Below, one piece after another: positions 9,001 through 20,600 of a stretch of DNA of 64,000 bases. Below the pieces are notes generated by a model that did not search any database, was not told where the DNA came from, and worked only from the letters and a program-made list of their open reading frames with translations. The DNA comes from Rhizobium sp. FKL33 (GTDB lineage Bacteria; Pseudomonadota; Alphaproteobacteria; Rhizobiales; Rhizobiaceae): assembly GCF_005222915.1 (NCBI RefSeq), contig NZ_STFX01000054.1:107166-171165 (forward strand). The letters are read 5' to 3'. The translations under genes were made by a program, and so were the position numbers. Each line of letters opens with the position of its first letter. The stretch's first letter is position 1.

Positions 9001-11093
9001 GATTCGCGCTTGGCAAGCGAGACCTGCGACGGGGAATGGGAAGGATTGACCGCAAGCGCAAAATTCAGCGCGCGACGGGCGTCGCCCCGTTGACCGAGAC
9101 TGTCGAAGAGAACGGCGAGATTGCTCCAGTAATCGGCGGAGCCGGGCGAGATCGCTACGGATTGCATGGCGAAAGCGAGCGCTTTCCGCGCCGCTTCCGG
9201 GCTCCGGCGACCGCTTTCCAGAACAGCCATGGCGTAGAGGTTCATCAGATGCGCGTCGTCGCGGCGGTAGGCGATAGCTTTGCCGTAAATCGCGATCGCA
9301 TTCTGGAACTGACCTATCGTGTGAAGCTTGACCCCGTCCTGAACAGGTTTGTCGCCGTGATCATGACCGAGTTCGCCGAACAACGCCGCAAGGTCGGATG
9401 CAGCCTCCTCGAACAGCGAACGCCAGTCGCCCGCCTCTTTCTTGCGGAACAGGCGCATGCTGGGATACCAGGGCGCCACCGCCCCCTCGGCGCCCCAGCG
9501 CCAATCCGGAGCCTTCTTGAGAAAGAGCCAGACCGGCCTCCCCAGAATGCCCGCGAGATGGGCGATCACCGTATCGGAGGTGATGACGAGATCCAGCGAC
9601 AGGATCATCGCCGCAGTATCGACAAAGGCGTCGTCGCCGGCATCGAAGTCACTTCCCGGAGACAGGAGGCGCAGACCAGGAGGCGCGGCTTGATCGAGAC
9701 CGAAATGGCGTTGCAACGAAATGAAATTCGCCCGATCCGCAAGCGACGCGAGCGGCGCCATGGCCGACAGCGGAATGGAGCGGCCGATATCGACCGCCGT
9801 CTTCGGATTGCCCTGCCAGCACAAGCCGATGCGCCAGGTGGTTTTGGATTCGCCCCGGAGCCCGAAACGGCGCCACTTCTCGGCGCGTTCGGCTTCGACG
9901 CGGAAGCGGCTGACGCCGATCGGAACATTGCCCGGTTCGAGACGGGCCAGCCGCGGCAGCGACATCAACGGCAACCAGGCGTCATGATCCGGAAGCGGCT
10001 CCAGATCGGAGCGCAGCTGAATATCCGTCTTCGTGAACAGATCAAGCCGCGAGAGAACATTGAACATCCGCCGATGGCAGACAAAGATCAGTTCCTTCAC
10101 GCGCTTTCGCGCCGGCGCCAAAAGCCGAAGGAACTGGAAAACGTCGCCGAAGCCCTGCTCGTGGACGACAACGAGACGGCCGTCCGGCATTTCCTGCCCG
10201 ACCCAGAGCGGTTGCTGTGACAACGGGCTTTTTTCAAGCGCCGCCGACACCCGCATCCTGAGTTCATAATCGTCCCAGGCCGCGAGCCAATCGCCGCGAT
10301 AAAGACGGTTGACCGAGAGATTGTAGCGAAGCAGCTCCCAATCCGGCCAACGCTTGAGACCTTCGACATAGTGACTGATCGCGGCGTCGACCAGACCGAG
10401 ATTTCGAAGCGACGCGCCGCCATTGATGAAGGCGACTTTATGCTCCGGATTGCGCTGCAACACCCATTCGAATTCCGCCAGCGCCTCGCGGTCGCGACCA
10501 ACCGCCTGATAGGCCGCGCCAAGCGCCAGATGCGCCTCGATGCTCTCCGGCGCCGCCTTTAGAGCCGAGGCAGCCAGATTATACGCCCTCTCCTTTTCGC
10601 GCAGATCGAGCGAAAGTTGCGACGCCTGAACCAGTAGCGCGACATTGGCGGGCTCCAGCGCAAGCGCCTTGCCCACAGCCTCATAAGCTTCAGCGAAACG
10701 CCCTGCCCGGGCCAGGGCGACGCCCAGATTGGCGTAACCACCCACGACGCGGGGCCTGAGCGTGATCGCCTGCTGCGCGGCGGAAACTGCGTCTTCCGTA
10801 TGGCCAGCAGCAAGCAAGGCGGTCGAATAGTTCTGCCATATGCTTGCCTGCTTGTCGTCGAGCTCGATTGCGCGCTGGAAATAATCCAGAGCGTCGGCAG
10901 AGCGCTCCGACATGTGCAGGGCGACGCCCATATAGTGCAGAACAGAGGGATCGCCGGGAGAGAGACGCGAAAGATCCTCGAGCGCAGCAAGACTTTCCGC
11001 CACTTTCCCGTCGCCGAGCATACGGCGGCAATCATCCACGGAATAGCGTTCGACTCCGGTCATCTCTCCGCCCATGCCTTCTTCGCTCCTCAT
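6060..11093 (-). CDS. Giant protein with three fused TPR + GT9-like modules
   Basis: A 1677-residue protein made of three repeats of the same architecture. Each has a TPR array followed by a GT9-like domain opening with an EQGFGD(V/A/N)xQF motif, at about residues 310, 914 and 1421. A GLxWQGNP segment and a donor-site-like motif follow: ITSDTVIAHLAG at about 508, VTSDTAVAHLAG at about 1105 and SSCTATLHLAA at about 1608. Modules 1 and 2 keep the Asp; module 3 has Cys, like the separate 508-residue neighbour. Known GT9 enzymes transfer heptose, and some modify proteins. No signal peptide is seen, so it should be cytoplasmic. Starts at 11075 and 11063 are also possible. It is very large for this family. 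Confidence 0.8.
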   Translation of the reverse strand: MRSEEGMGGEMTGVERYSVDDCRRMLGDGKVAESLAALEDLSRLSPGDPSVLHYMGVALHMSERSADALDYFQRAIELDDKQASIWQNYSTALLAAGHTEDAVSAAQQAITLRPRVVGGYANLGVALARAGRFAEAYEAVGKALALEPANVALLVQASQLSLDLREKERAYNLAASALKAAPESIEAHLALGAAYQAVGRDREALAEFEWVLQRNPEHKVAFINGGASLRNLGLVDAAISHYVEGLKRWPDWELLRYNLSVNRLYRGDWLAAWDDYELRMRVSAALEKSPLSQQPLWVGQEMPDGRLVVVHEQGFGDVFQFLRLLAPARKRVKELIFVCHRRMFNVLSRLDLFTKTDIQLRSDLEPLPDHDAWLPLMSLPRLARLEPGNVPIGVSRFRVEAERAEKWRRFGLRGESKTTWRIGLCWQGNPKTAVDIGRSIPLSAMAPLASLADRANFISLQRHFGLDQAAPPGLRLLSPGSDFDAGDDAFVDTAAMILSLDLVITSDTVIAHLAGILGRPVWLFLKKAPDWRWGAEGAVAPWYPSMRLFRKKEAGDWRSLFEEAASDLAALFGELGHDHGDKPVQDGVKLHTIGQFQNAIAIYGKAIAYRRDDAHLMNLYAMAVLESGRRSPEAARKALAFAMQSVAISPGSADYWSNLAVLFDSLGQRGDARRALNFALAVNPSHSPSQVSLAKRESGEGKHAEALARLEAVAKREPKSTTVLTALSSVYADMGNHVEAERAMRRAVDLEPENAKLWVQLGATLNTAEKFRAAAEAWEQASFLDPKNTDALSNLGVYERNHGELGLSLYYQRRAVAIDPKHAEGWNNLGIAEMEGDDDEAAKRAFMTAINVRPGYADAHLALGMALLNEGDYERGLQHYEWRLKSEKLGLMANRPRVPLWTGGDPKGLKILMMAEQGFGDAFQFCRYATWFKERGAAKVYIACRSVIGHLLKTVPGVDGVFGDGDKLPKTDAMAYMMSMPGLTGMRLETIPSRDSYFTADPERVTKWAEWLAEKPGFRVGIVWQGNPDPKVDKGRSYPLTALEPLAKVPGVRLIALQKGKGEEQIDALDGLFEVERPGPDYDSGKEAFADTAAMMMNLDLIVTSDTAVAHLAGALGRPCWVILKAHPEWRWLRERSDSPWYPETRLFRRYAGEVEPKPFAAVMGRVTEALQRLVSGDLSQRRVSAPSTPGEIKPFDPLAAYNAAHEAQRRNDFTGAQKGFASVLGYKKLRPSALHMLGVSALHQDRNAQAAVLFREAEREGENSPEFLTNYSIALRRLNRPQQAMTLLSRAIAIKPTAEAYLSYGNILRDETRFEEAVEQYRAAIKLKPKLSKAHRGIGNAMRDLHRPAESLAAFEIARSLDGEDLDLILDHAHAKLFAGDFPGGFLDYEARWGSKEMRKRDFSVPRWDGSPAPEKVLLVHGEQGFGDNIQFIRFVSEAARRVGKLVLEMRGPLLTLFRTIDFGPNVVIIEQGRQRPQMDLEVPILSLPLVFGTTVDTVPPPPVFNIDPARVAAWKSRFAGDAMNIGLIWQGNPKARADAGRSPPLSSLEPLFAAPGVRFVSLQKTDGLDQIASCDFARSMLVPGQDLGDFAETAAAILALDLVVSSCTATLHLAASLGVPTFGLLKYHADWRWLNERSDSPWYPSLTLFRQKSVGDWASAVLPAAERLAAVVAER

Positions 11094-11112
11094 TTCCCGG
11101 CGGCAACCCGCC

Positions 11113-11502
11113 TTATTGGACCTTGTACTTCTGGTAGGATTTCTCCTCCATAAGCCCCGACCCTAGCGCGAAGTTGACCTCGCGCTTCAATTCGGCGCGT
11201 TTGTCGTTGGTGATGTAGACGGAACGGGCGAGCTGGACGAATTTGTCGCTGAAATCGGCGGCGTTCTCACAATCGCGGATATCGTCCTCGATGTCCCAAA
11301 GCGCGGCGTTTACATCGTAAAGCGCCTTGGTCAGCCGGGCGACATCCGGATTTTGAGCATGAGCGCCCAGTTTTTCGGTGAGCAGCGCCAGTTCCTTACG
11401 GACATTGGCGAGCTTCCCCTCGTCCGTCATGCGGTCGGATTTGATCTGCAGAATGGTGATTTTGTCGACCAGTTCCCCCCAGGACACAGGCGCTTCGATC
11501 AT
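11113..11502 (-). CDS. DUF6165 family protein
   Basis: A 129-residue, highly charged and mainly helical protein beginning MIEAPVSWGELVDKITILQIKSD, which I recognise as DUF6165. Function is unknown. The start at 11502 is chosen because GAGG lies 8 bases upstream; a longer form from 11523 adds seven residues. It is 19 bp upstream of the giant TPR/GT9 gene in the same direction, so it probably heads that operon. The co-directional arrangement with glycosyltransferase-like proteins suggests a helper role, which is inference. Confidence 0.75.
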   Translation of the reverse strand: MIEAPVSWGELVDKITILQIKSDRMTDEGKLANVRKELALLTEKLGAHAQNPDVARLTKALYDVNAALWDIEDDIRDCENAADFSDKFVQLARSVYITNDKRAELKREVNFALGSGLMEEKSYQKYKVQ

Positions 11503-11569
11503 CGGCGTTTCCTCGCTTATCAAGAATCATAATCGTTGGACGATCAGATTACGGGAGCACGCAGAAAAC

Positions 11570-11603
11570 CGAAAACGAAAAGGGCGCGGATCACTCCGCG
11601 CCC
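11570..11603 (-). terminator. Rho-independent terminator of the giant repeat protein gene
   Basis: Read on the minus strand, a 9-bp GC stem (GGGCGCGGA and complement, 11595-11603 with 11582-11590, loop of 4) is followed by a T-rich tail TTTTCGTTTTC. It lies 24 bp past the stop codon of the repeat protein and separates it from the DUF6165/TPR operon. Confidence 0.85.
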
Positions 11604-11626
11604 TCCCCTTATTCAAACCTTGAAGC

Positions 11627-14600
11627 TTAGACCGACCAGGTGATGTCCGTCTCGCTGAGCTTTCCGGCGGTGATGTTGGTCAGCTTGATGCTGAGATCCG
11701 CCGATCCATCGCCGTTGGTGTCGACTTCCAGCAGGTTCGTCGAGGTGACGAACCGCGCTTCCGCAGAGCCGCTCGAGGTCCAACCGCTGTCGTCGCCGAG
11801 ATAAGTCAGCGAACCGCTGCCGCCTTCGAGGTAGATCATGTCGGTGTCGACAGCGAAGTCGGTGATGACATCGGTGTTGCCGGCATTGGTGGTGATGTTG
11901 AAGTGGAACTCGTCCAGACCGCCGCCGCCGGTCACGGTGTCGTTCGCCGCGCCCGAGGTGAAGATGTCGGCGTTCGAACCGAGGTTGATCACTGCGCCTT
12001 GCGAGCCAGTCGTGACGATTTCATCGATGCGGGTCGAACCGGTGATCGTCTCGACATTGGTGAAGGTCACGTCCGTGGTGTCGCCGGAGAGCGTCACGGT
12101 ATCGTTGCCTGCACCGCCGTTGACCGTCGAGTTCGAGTAGCTCGACGTCAGCGTGAAGCTGTCGTTGGAACCACTGCCGGTGATCAACTCGACCGCCGTG
12201 AACGTACCGGTCGTAGCGCTGTCGAAGCTGATCGTGTCGGTGCCCGTACCCAGAGAGACACGACCCGTAAACGTGCCGGTCACGCTGATATTGTCGGCGC
12301 TGGTGTTGCCTGTGACCGTTTCGACACCGGAGATGGTGACGGTATTGTCATAGGCGCCCATGATGATCGAGTCGCTGCCGGAGCCGAGGTTGAAGATCCC
12401 GCCCGTTCCGCCGGCAAGCGTCACCACATCCGAACCCGCGCCGCCCGTCACTGTATCGACGTTGGACACGGTGAAGACCGAGCCGCTGCCATTGGCGATC
12501 AGCGTGTCGCCGCCCGAGACGAAGTCGAACCAACCCGCATAAGCCGAGCCGTCGCCGATCGTCACGGTGTCGTCGCCGGTGCCGCCGGTGACGCTCTCGA
12601 TGCTGAGGATCGTCAAGGCGTTGGTCTGATCATCGAGGAACAACTGGTCCGTGCCGGTGCCGAAGTCGGCATAAGCAATGGCCGCAGCGCCGGAGATCGT
12701 CACAACGTCAGCACCCGAGCCGCCGACCATGCTTTCGACATTCGCCACCGTGCCGGTGAAGCCATCGTCGAGCCAGGACAGCTTGTCGCTCGCGCCTGCG
12801 TCGAGGTCGATCAACTCGGCCCCACCTGTCGACACCGTCACGACTTCATTGCCGGATCCGCCGAGCACCGTTTCCGCGTTCGACACCGTGACCGTGCCGC
12901 CAAGCGCCGCGTCGAGCGTAAGCTTGTCGGACCCGGCTCCGAGGTCGACCGTCAGAGCCGTCACCGCCTGAGCGAAGGTCACGAGATCTGCGCCCGTGCC
13001 GCCGGTGATGGTTTCGACATTCGCCACGGTGATGTCGTTCGAGAAGTCACCGAGCACGATCTTGTCGCGTCCGGCGGCCAGATCGAAGTCGTCGCCGACG
13101 ACGGCTGCGCCGAAGGTGATGACATCCTTGTTGGCCGAACCGACGATGCTTTCGATGTCGGTCACCGTGACGGTTGCGCCGGCTGCGGAGATGTCCAGTT
13201 CGTCTGTGCCGCCCTTGCCATCGATAGAGCCTGCGGTGAAGGCTGTGGCCACCACGATCACATCTGCGCCGGTGCCGCCGTTGATCGTCTCGATGTTGGA
13301 GGCTGTCAGAGTGTTGCCGCCAGCCGCGAGCGTCAGGCTATCCTTGCCCCCCGACAGGTCGATCGTCGCATCGATCTGGTACTCCAGGGTCAGCGCCTGG
13401 ATGCTGGCGCCACCGACAATCGCGTCGACATTGTTCAATGTCGCAGTCACTGCCGCTCCGGAGAAATCGACGGTATCGGCCGCGCCGGTATCGAGGTCGA
13501 TGTACATGCCCGTGTGGGTGCCCGCCACCACGATGAGATCGGTATCCGCGGATCCGTAGACAGTATCGACATCCTTGACCGTGACCGTCCAACCATTCTC
13601 GAGAACGACGAACTCTTGCATGGAGCCGCCGACGACGCTTTCGACCTCATCGATGCGATAGATCATGTTCATCGTCGTGCTCAGCGTGAGCTTGTCATTG
13701 CCGCCGCCGAGGTAGAACCGATCATGATCGGTGCCCTCAGTGACCGTAATGATGTCGCTGCCCGCATCGCCAGTCACCGTTTCGAACCAGGAAACCGTCA
13801 GCGTCGCGCCGGCAGAGTTCAGGGTCAGACTATCGGTGCCACCATCATCCGTGTAGACACCACCCGTATAGGCCGCGCCGAGAGTGACCGCCTCGTTTGC
13901 AGAACCACCAGTGAAGGTTTCTACACCTGTCACGGTCAGCGTATTATTGACGTCGGCAAGAGTGAGCGAGTCATTCGAGGCGCCGAGGTCGATGACCTGA
14001 TCGGTGATGCCCGAAAGCATGGTGATGACTTCCATGCTCGCGCCGCCGACGAAGCTTTCGACGCCATCCAGGGTCGCGGTGACATTGAACGCCCCGAAGG
14101 ACACATTGTCCCCGGCATCGCCGCCGAGATCGATCGTCAGACCCGTCGAGGCGCTGTTGACGTGCACCTCATCCACTTCGCTCGACGCGCCGGTGACGGT
14201 TTCGACCGAAGCCACCGTGATCGTCTGGGCTCCGACCAGGACGACCGTATCGGTGCCCGTGCCGCCGGTGATGACATCGACATCGGTCACATTCACGGAG
14301 TTCGTGAAGTTGCCGAGCGTCACCGAGTTGTTGCCTGCATCGAGATCAATTTCAGTGCCGGATTCAGCAGCGCTGAAGGTAATGACATCGTTGCCAGCGG
14401 CGCCGGTCACCGTTTCGAACTGGCTGAGCGTCAGGGTCGCGCCCGCCGCATCGGCGGTCAAGGAGTCCAGACCGCCCTGACCATCGAACTGGCCGCCGGC
14501 GTATGCCGCACCGAGGGTGATCAGGTCGACGCCTGCGCCACCGGTAAAGGTTTCGACATTGCTCACCGTCAGCGTATTGCCGCTTGCGGACAGAGTCAGC

Positions 14601-17600
14601 GCGTCATTGCCAGCCAGAAGGTCGATCGCCATATCCACCGAATTGGTGATGGTGATGGCCTGCGTGCTCACGCCGCCGGTCACGGCTTCCACATCGGTCA
14701 GCGTCGCGGTGACAGCCGCATTCGTGAAGTCCACGCTGTCGCCGGCGCCGGCGTCGAGATCAATCGTCGTGCCCTGGGACAGACCCGTGAACGTGACGAC
14801 ATCGTCACCCGCGTTGCCGGTCACGGTTTCCACATTCGAAACCGTGAAGGTGCCGGCAGACGAACCGACCAGGGTTACGGTATCGACACCCGCGCCGAGA
14901 TCGATGATCGAACCCGTCACGCCGTCGAGGAACGAGATCAATTCGATGCCCGTGCCGCCCGTAATGGTTTCGACAGCATCCACAGTCACCGTGGCGCCCG
15001 AATTGCTGGTTGTCAGCGAGTCCGCGCCGCCGTCGAAGTAGTAGGTTCCGGACGCTTCCGCGCCGCTGAGGACAACGAGGTCGACATTCGTGCCGGAGGC
15101 GACGGTGAAGGTGTCGACGCCGCTGATGGTGGCATTGCCGCCATCGTTCAGCACCAGGGTGTTGTCGCCCGCGCCGAGCGAGAACGTGCCGTTGGCAGCC
15201 CCATCGACGAAGATGTAGTCGTCGCCGCTGTCGCCGATAACCGTTTCCACATTGGAAACAGAGAAGCTGTTGTTGACAGCCGCAAGCGTCAGCTTGTCGT
15301 TCGCGCCAGCGAGATCCACCAGCTGGTCCGTCATGCCGGAGCCAAGCGTGATGACTTCGATGCTCGCGCCGCCCTCGATGGTTTCGACAGACGTCAGGGT
15401 CGCCGTAGTGTGGCCCGTGCCGTCGAAGATCACCCTATCGTCGCCGTCGTCGCCGTCGATCGACATGCCGGTATGGCCTGCCGAAACAGTGATCTTGTCG
15501 TTGTTTGTGCCGTCACCGGTAATCGTTTCGACGTTGGAGACGGTGATCGTCATGCCGCCAGAAGCGCCGGAATTGGCGGTGATCGTGTCATCGCCCGAGG
15601 CGAGATCAATGACCGCCCCCGCTTCATCATCGATCAGCGTGAGCACTTCGGAAAGCGCGCCGCCGGTGATGGTCTCGACGTCGTCAAGCGTCAATGTCGC
15701 TCCGAGCGCCGAGGTGACCACCGTGTCGGAACCGTCGCCGCCATAGATCGTCATGGCGGTTTCTGCACCCGACAGGACGATGTTGTCGTTGTTGGAGCCG
15801 GAGACGGTGATCAATTCGATACCGGACACGGTGACAGTGCCGCCATCTTCCATCGTCAGCGTGTCGGTGCCGGCGCCGAGCGTCAGAACCATGTCGGCGA
15901 CTTCAGAGGTGTAAACTTCGTCATTACCGGCGGCGCCGACGACTGTTTCGATATTTGCAACCGAAACAGTGTTTGCAGCGTTGGCGAGCGTCAGCTTGTC
16001 CGCAGACGTACCGCCCAGGTCGATTTCACCGCCCGTGAACTGCGTCAGGAGGGTCACATTTTCGGCAGAAGCGCCGCCGACGATGGTTTCGACATTCGAC
16101 AGCGTCACGGTCACATCGCCTGTGCCATCGAAGGTGATCTGGTCTTCATCGCCATCGAGGTCGACCGTCATGCCGGTCACCGCTCCGACGACATAAACAT
16201 CGTCCTTGCCGGTCGAACCGGTGATCGTTTCGATCAGCGTGACGGTGATCTGGTCCGCAGTAGTCAGCGTGATCGCATCGATCCCCGAAGAGCCGATGAC
16301 CGATTCGATGTTCGTGACGCTGAAGTTGTTGCCGCCAACCGCGAGAGTGAGGCTGTCGTTGCCGGCGTCGAGATCGATTTCCAACGCGCTGATCGCGGTG
16401 GCCGAGGTGATGACGTCGTTGCCAGCGGCATCCGCAATGCTTTCGATATTGGCAATCGTCAGCGTTGCGCCGTTGGTGTCGAAGTCGAGAACGTCGCTAT
16501 CGGCGCCGCCGTCGATATAGCCGCCGGTATAGGTGCCGCCGAGCGTCAGCAGATCGACGCCAGAGGAGCCGGTGACGGTCTCAACGCTGGTGATGGTCAG
16601 GGTGTTGCCGGCCGAAGCGAGCGTGATCGCATCGTCGCCGAGCTCGAGATCAACCGCCATGTCGACCGAGTTGGCGAATGTCAGCACTTCCACGCTGTCG
16701 CTGGCATGGATGGTTTCGACATCCGTCAGCGTCGCGGTGACGTCGGCGTTGTCGAAATAGACGACGTCCGTACCGTCGTCCAGGTCGATGGTCATGCCAT
16801 CCGAAGACCCGGTGACATGAACCTCGTCGGCAGCCGTGCCGACGCCGGTGATCGCTTCGACATTCGCAACGGTGATCAAGAGATATTCACCGCTTGCGAT
16901 CGTCACGCTGTCGGCGCCGTCGCCCAGGTCCAACACCGCGCCGTCTACGAGGTCGGTGCTGAAGGTGATCTTGTCCTTGCCGTCGCCGCCGGTGATGGTG
17001 TCGACGGTGTCGACAGTGATCGTCGCGCCGGAGTCGGAGGTCGTGAGAACGTCGGTTCCGCTGTTGAAATACATCGTCACGCCCGTCGCCGCGGCAGTCA
17101 GGGTGACGTCATCGTTGAACGAACCGGTCGAGGTGAAGGTTTCGATGCCCGAAACAGACACCGTACCGCCATCGAGAAGCTCGAGCGTATCGCTGCCCTG
17201 ACCGAGGGACGCCGTCAGGGTCACTGCGCCGTCGACCACAACATAATCGTCATCGCGACCACCGGTGATGGTTTCGACATTGACGATGGTCAGCGAGTTC
17301 GTCGTGTTGGCCAAAGTGATGGCGTCGTTGCCGGCCTTCAGATCGATGTAGTCGCCTTCGAGGTCGTCAGCGAAGGTGATCACTTCGATGCCGGAGCCGC
17401 CGACCACCGATTCCACGCCGGTCAGGGTTACGGTTGCGGTTGTCGAGCTGAATTCGACAAGGTCGTCGCCATTGCCGAGATCGATGGACAAACCGGTCGC
17501 ATCGCCGGTCACCATGATGTCGTCATCGCCTTCATTGCCGCTGATGACTTCGACATTCGCGACAGTCAGGGTGACTCCGCCAGGTCCGTCAGCCGAAATC

Positions 17601-20600
17601 GTGTCCGCGCCAGCGCCCAGATCGATCGTCGCGCCGGTCTCGGTGTCAAGAAGCGTGACGTTGTCGACGCTCGCGCCGCCGGTGATCGTTTCGACCGCAT
17701 CGACCGTCACTGTGCCGCCAGCAGCAGCCAGGGTCAGTTTGTCGGTGCCGTCGCCGAAATACAGGGTCATTCCGGTTTCAGCGCCGGAAAGCGTGACGAT
17801 GTCGGACGAAGTGCCGCCGGTCACCGTGTAGGTTTCCACGCCCGAGATGGTGAACGTGCCGCCAGCCGCGACTTCCAGCGTATCGGAACCAGCCGCCAGG
17901 TTGATTGTGGAGCCCGAAGCGGAGCTTGCAACGATGACATAATCGTCATCGGCGTTGCCGGTCAGGGTTTCGACGTCGGTCACGGTCAGGGAGTTCGCGG
18001 CATTCGCCAGCGTCAGCGAGTCGTTACCGCCCGCTAGGTCGATATCGGAGCCGTCGGCCGCCGTAGCGAGCACCACGACATCGGTCGACGCGCCGCCTTC
18101 GACAGTTTCGACATTGCTGAGCGTTGCGGTGCCGCCTGCGCTCAAGGTCACGGTGTCCGCGCCGTCATCGAGATCGATGGAAAGGGCAGACTGCGCCGTC
18201 AGGACCGTGACGTCGTCGGCATTTTCGGAACCGACAACGGTTTCGACATTGCTCAGGCTGATGGTCGCCGCCGCGCTTGCGCCGGACAGGTCGACAAGGT
18301 CGTTGCCGAGGCCGAGATCGTAAGATCCGCCGGTCATTTCGCCCGTGACATAGGCCAGGTCGACGCTCTTGCCGCCGATTACGGTTTCGACACCCTCGAC
18401 GGAGATGGTGTTGAGGAAGTTGCCGAGCGTGATCTTGTCGTCGCCATCGCCGAGATCGATGAGGCGGTTATCGACGATCGTCGCGAAGACAACCTGATCG
18501 TCGCCGGCGTCGCCGGTGACAGTCTCGACGTTGCTGACGGTGATGGTGCCGCCGTTTGCGCCGAACGTGACGGTGTCATCGCCGGTGCCGAGATTGATCG
18601 AGACGCCGGTCGCCGCGGTGGAGCCAAGCGTAATCGCCTCGTCGCCAGCGCCGGCGACGACGGTTTCAACATTGTTGACAGTCGCGGTCGCGCCGTTCGA
18701 TCCGCTGAAGGTCAGCGAGTCCGAGCCGTTGCCCAGATCGATCGAGCCGCCGGTCATGTCGGTGGAGACGATGACCACCTGCGCCGTCACCGAAGAACCG
18801 CCCGTCACGGTTTCGACGTTCATCAGCGAGAAGGTGCCGCTCGCATTGTCGAGCATCACAGTGTCTGCGCCGCCAGCGAGATCGATCTGCGTGGTGGTTT
18901 TCAGCGCGCCGTAAACTGCGACGATGTCGTCGTTCGAGCCACCTATCACCGATTCGACATTGGTGATGCTGAAGGTGCCAGAAGACAGGGTGGAAACGAT
19001 GTCGAGCTTGTCGGTGCCGATACCGAGGTCGATCACCATCGTGTCGTCGATGTCGGATGCGACGACCACGTCATTCGTCTTACCGCCGACGATCGTTTCG
19101 ATATTCGCCACGGTAACGGTGTTGATGAATGCGCCAAGCGTCAACTTGTCCGCGCCGTCGCCGAGATCGACGATGCCGCCGGTAATCTGCGAATTCAGCG
19201 TCACGACGTCGACATTGGAGCCCGCGCCGGATGTAATCGTTTCGACGTTGGAAATGGTAAACGTGCCGCCCGCATCACTGATGTCGAGAGTGTCGTCGCC
19301 GGCCTTCAGATCGACGATCACCCCAGTCGCGGCGCCTTCAATATAGACCTTGTCGTCGCCGGTGCCGCCGTTGATTGTTTCAACATTTTCGATCGTCAGC
19401 GTGTTGGTGGCGTTTGCGAGGGTGATCTGATCCTTGCCGCCGGCAAGATTGACCGAAATACCTTCGGCGACCGCGCCGAGGACGATGCTTTCGGTCTTTG
19501 AGCCGCCAGTGATGGTTTCGGCGTTCGAAACAGTCAAGCTCACGGCGCCGGAGGAAATCACGAGGGTGTCGTCGCCGCCGCCCATATTATATGTCGCGCC
19601 GGTGATGCCCGTCGAAAGCGCGACATATTCATTCTGGTTCGAACCGGTGAGGGTTTCGATATCACCCACGGTCAGCGAGTTCTGGAAGTTGCCGAGGGTC
19701 AGCGAGTCATTGCCCTTGCCGAGCTTGATCGAGGCGTCCGTCAAAATCGTCGAAGCGACGACCACATCGCTGGACACGCCGCCAACCACCGTCTCGACAT
19801 TGGAAATGGTGAGAGTGTTGTTGACCTTGGAAAGGGTGATCGTGTCGTTGCCGCCAGCAAGATTGATCGAGAGATCGGCCGAACCGGTGAAGGTGATCGC
19901 GTCATTGCCGGCCTTGCCGACGATGCTTTCAATGTCAGAAACGGAGAGTGTCGCGCCCGCAGCGTTGAGCGTCAGGGTGTCGTCGCCTGCGCCGAGCTTG
20001 ATCACGCCGGTAACCGCGCCACCGAGAGTGACCTCGTCATCCTTGCTGCCGCCATCGATCGATTCGACGTTGCTGACAGTAATATCATTCGCATAAGCGC
20101 CGAGAGTGACCTTGTCCTTACCGCCGGCGAGGTCGAGCTCAACGCCATTGGCGCGACCATCAAAGGTGACAGCATCGATGCCGGTGTTGCCGAGAACACT
20201 TTCGACACCCTTGATGCTGATGGCGTTCGCGCCCTTGGCCAGAACGACGGTGTCATCGCCCGCGCCGAGCGAAAGATTGATTTTCTTGACGGCGTCGTTG
20301 AGCGTGATTTTGTCATCAGCTTCGTCGCCAACAACAGTCTCGATGTTCGAGACCGTAACGGTGGCGCCATCCTCATCAAGGATAAGCTTGTCGTTGCCGC
20401 CCGCGAGATCGATCTTGCCCGAAGCATAGGCGCCATCGAGATAGACCGTGTCAGCCGAAGCGGCGCCGACGATCGTCTCGGTGTTGTCGATGTAAATCGT
20501 ATTGGCGAACTTGCCGAGCGTCACCTTGTCGTTGCCGCCGCGCATGTCGACCTCGACACCCTGGGCCGCCCCCGTGAACACCACGGTGTCAGCGCTCGTG

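Noticed and set aside
6135-10220. 1361-residue plus-strand open frame opposite the TPR/GT9 gene
   Set aside because: It is the complement of a high-GC gene with clear TPR and GT9 motifs; the composition (His/Arg/Gly-rich) is typical of antisense shadows.
11903-18037. 2044-residue open frame on the plus strand inside the giant repeat gene
   Set aside because: The 138-bp unit is a multiple of three, so a stop-free antisense frame is kept through the array. The product is an Arg/Asp/Gly/His-rich monotone with no family features, while the minus strand has a clear secreted-protein layout.
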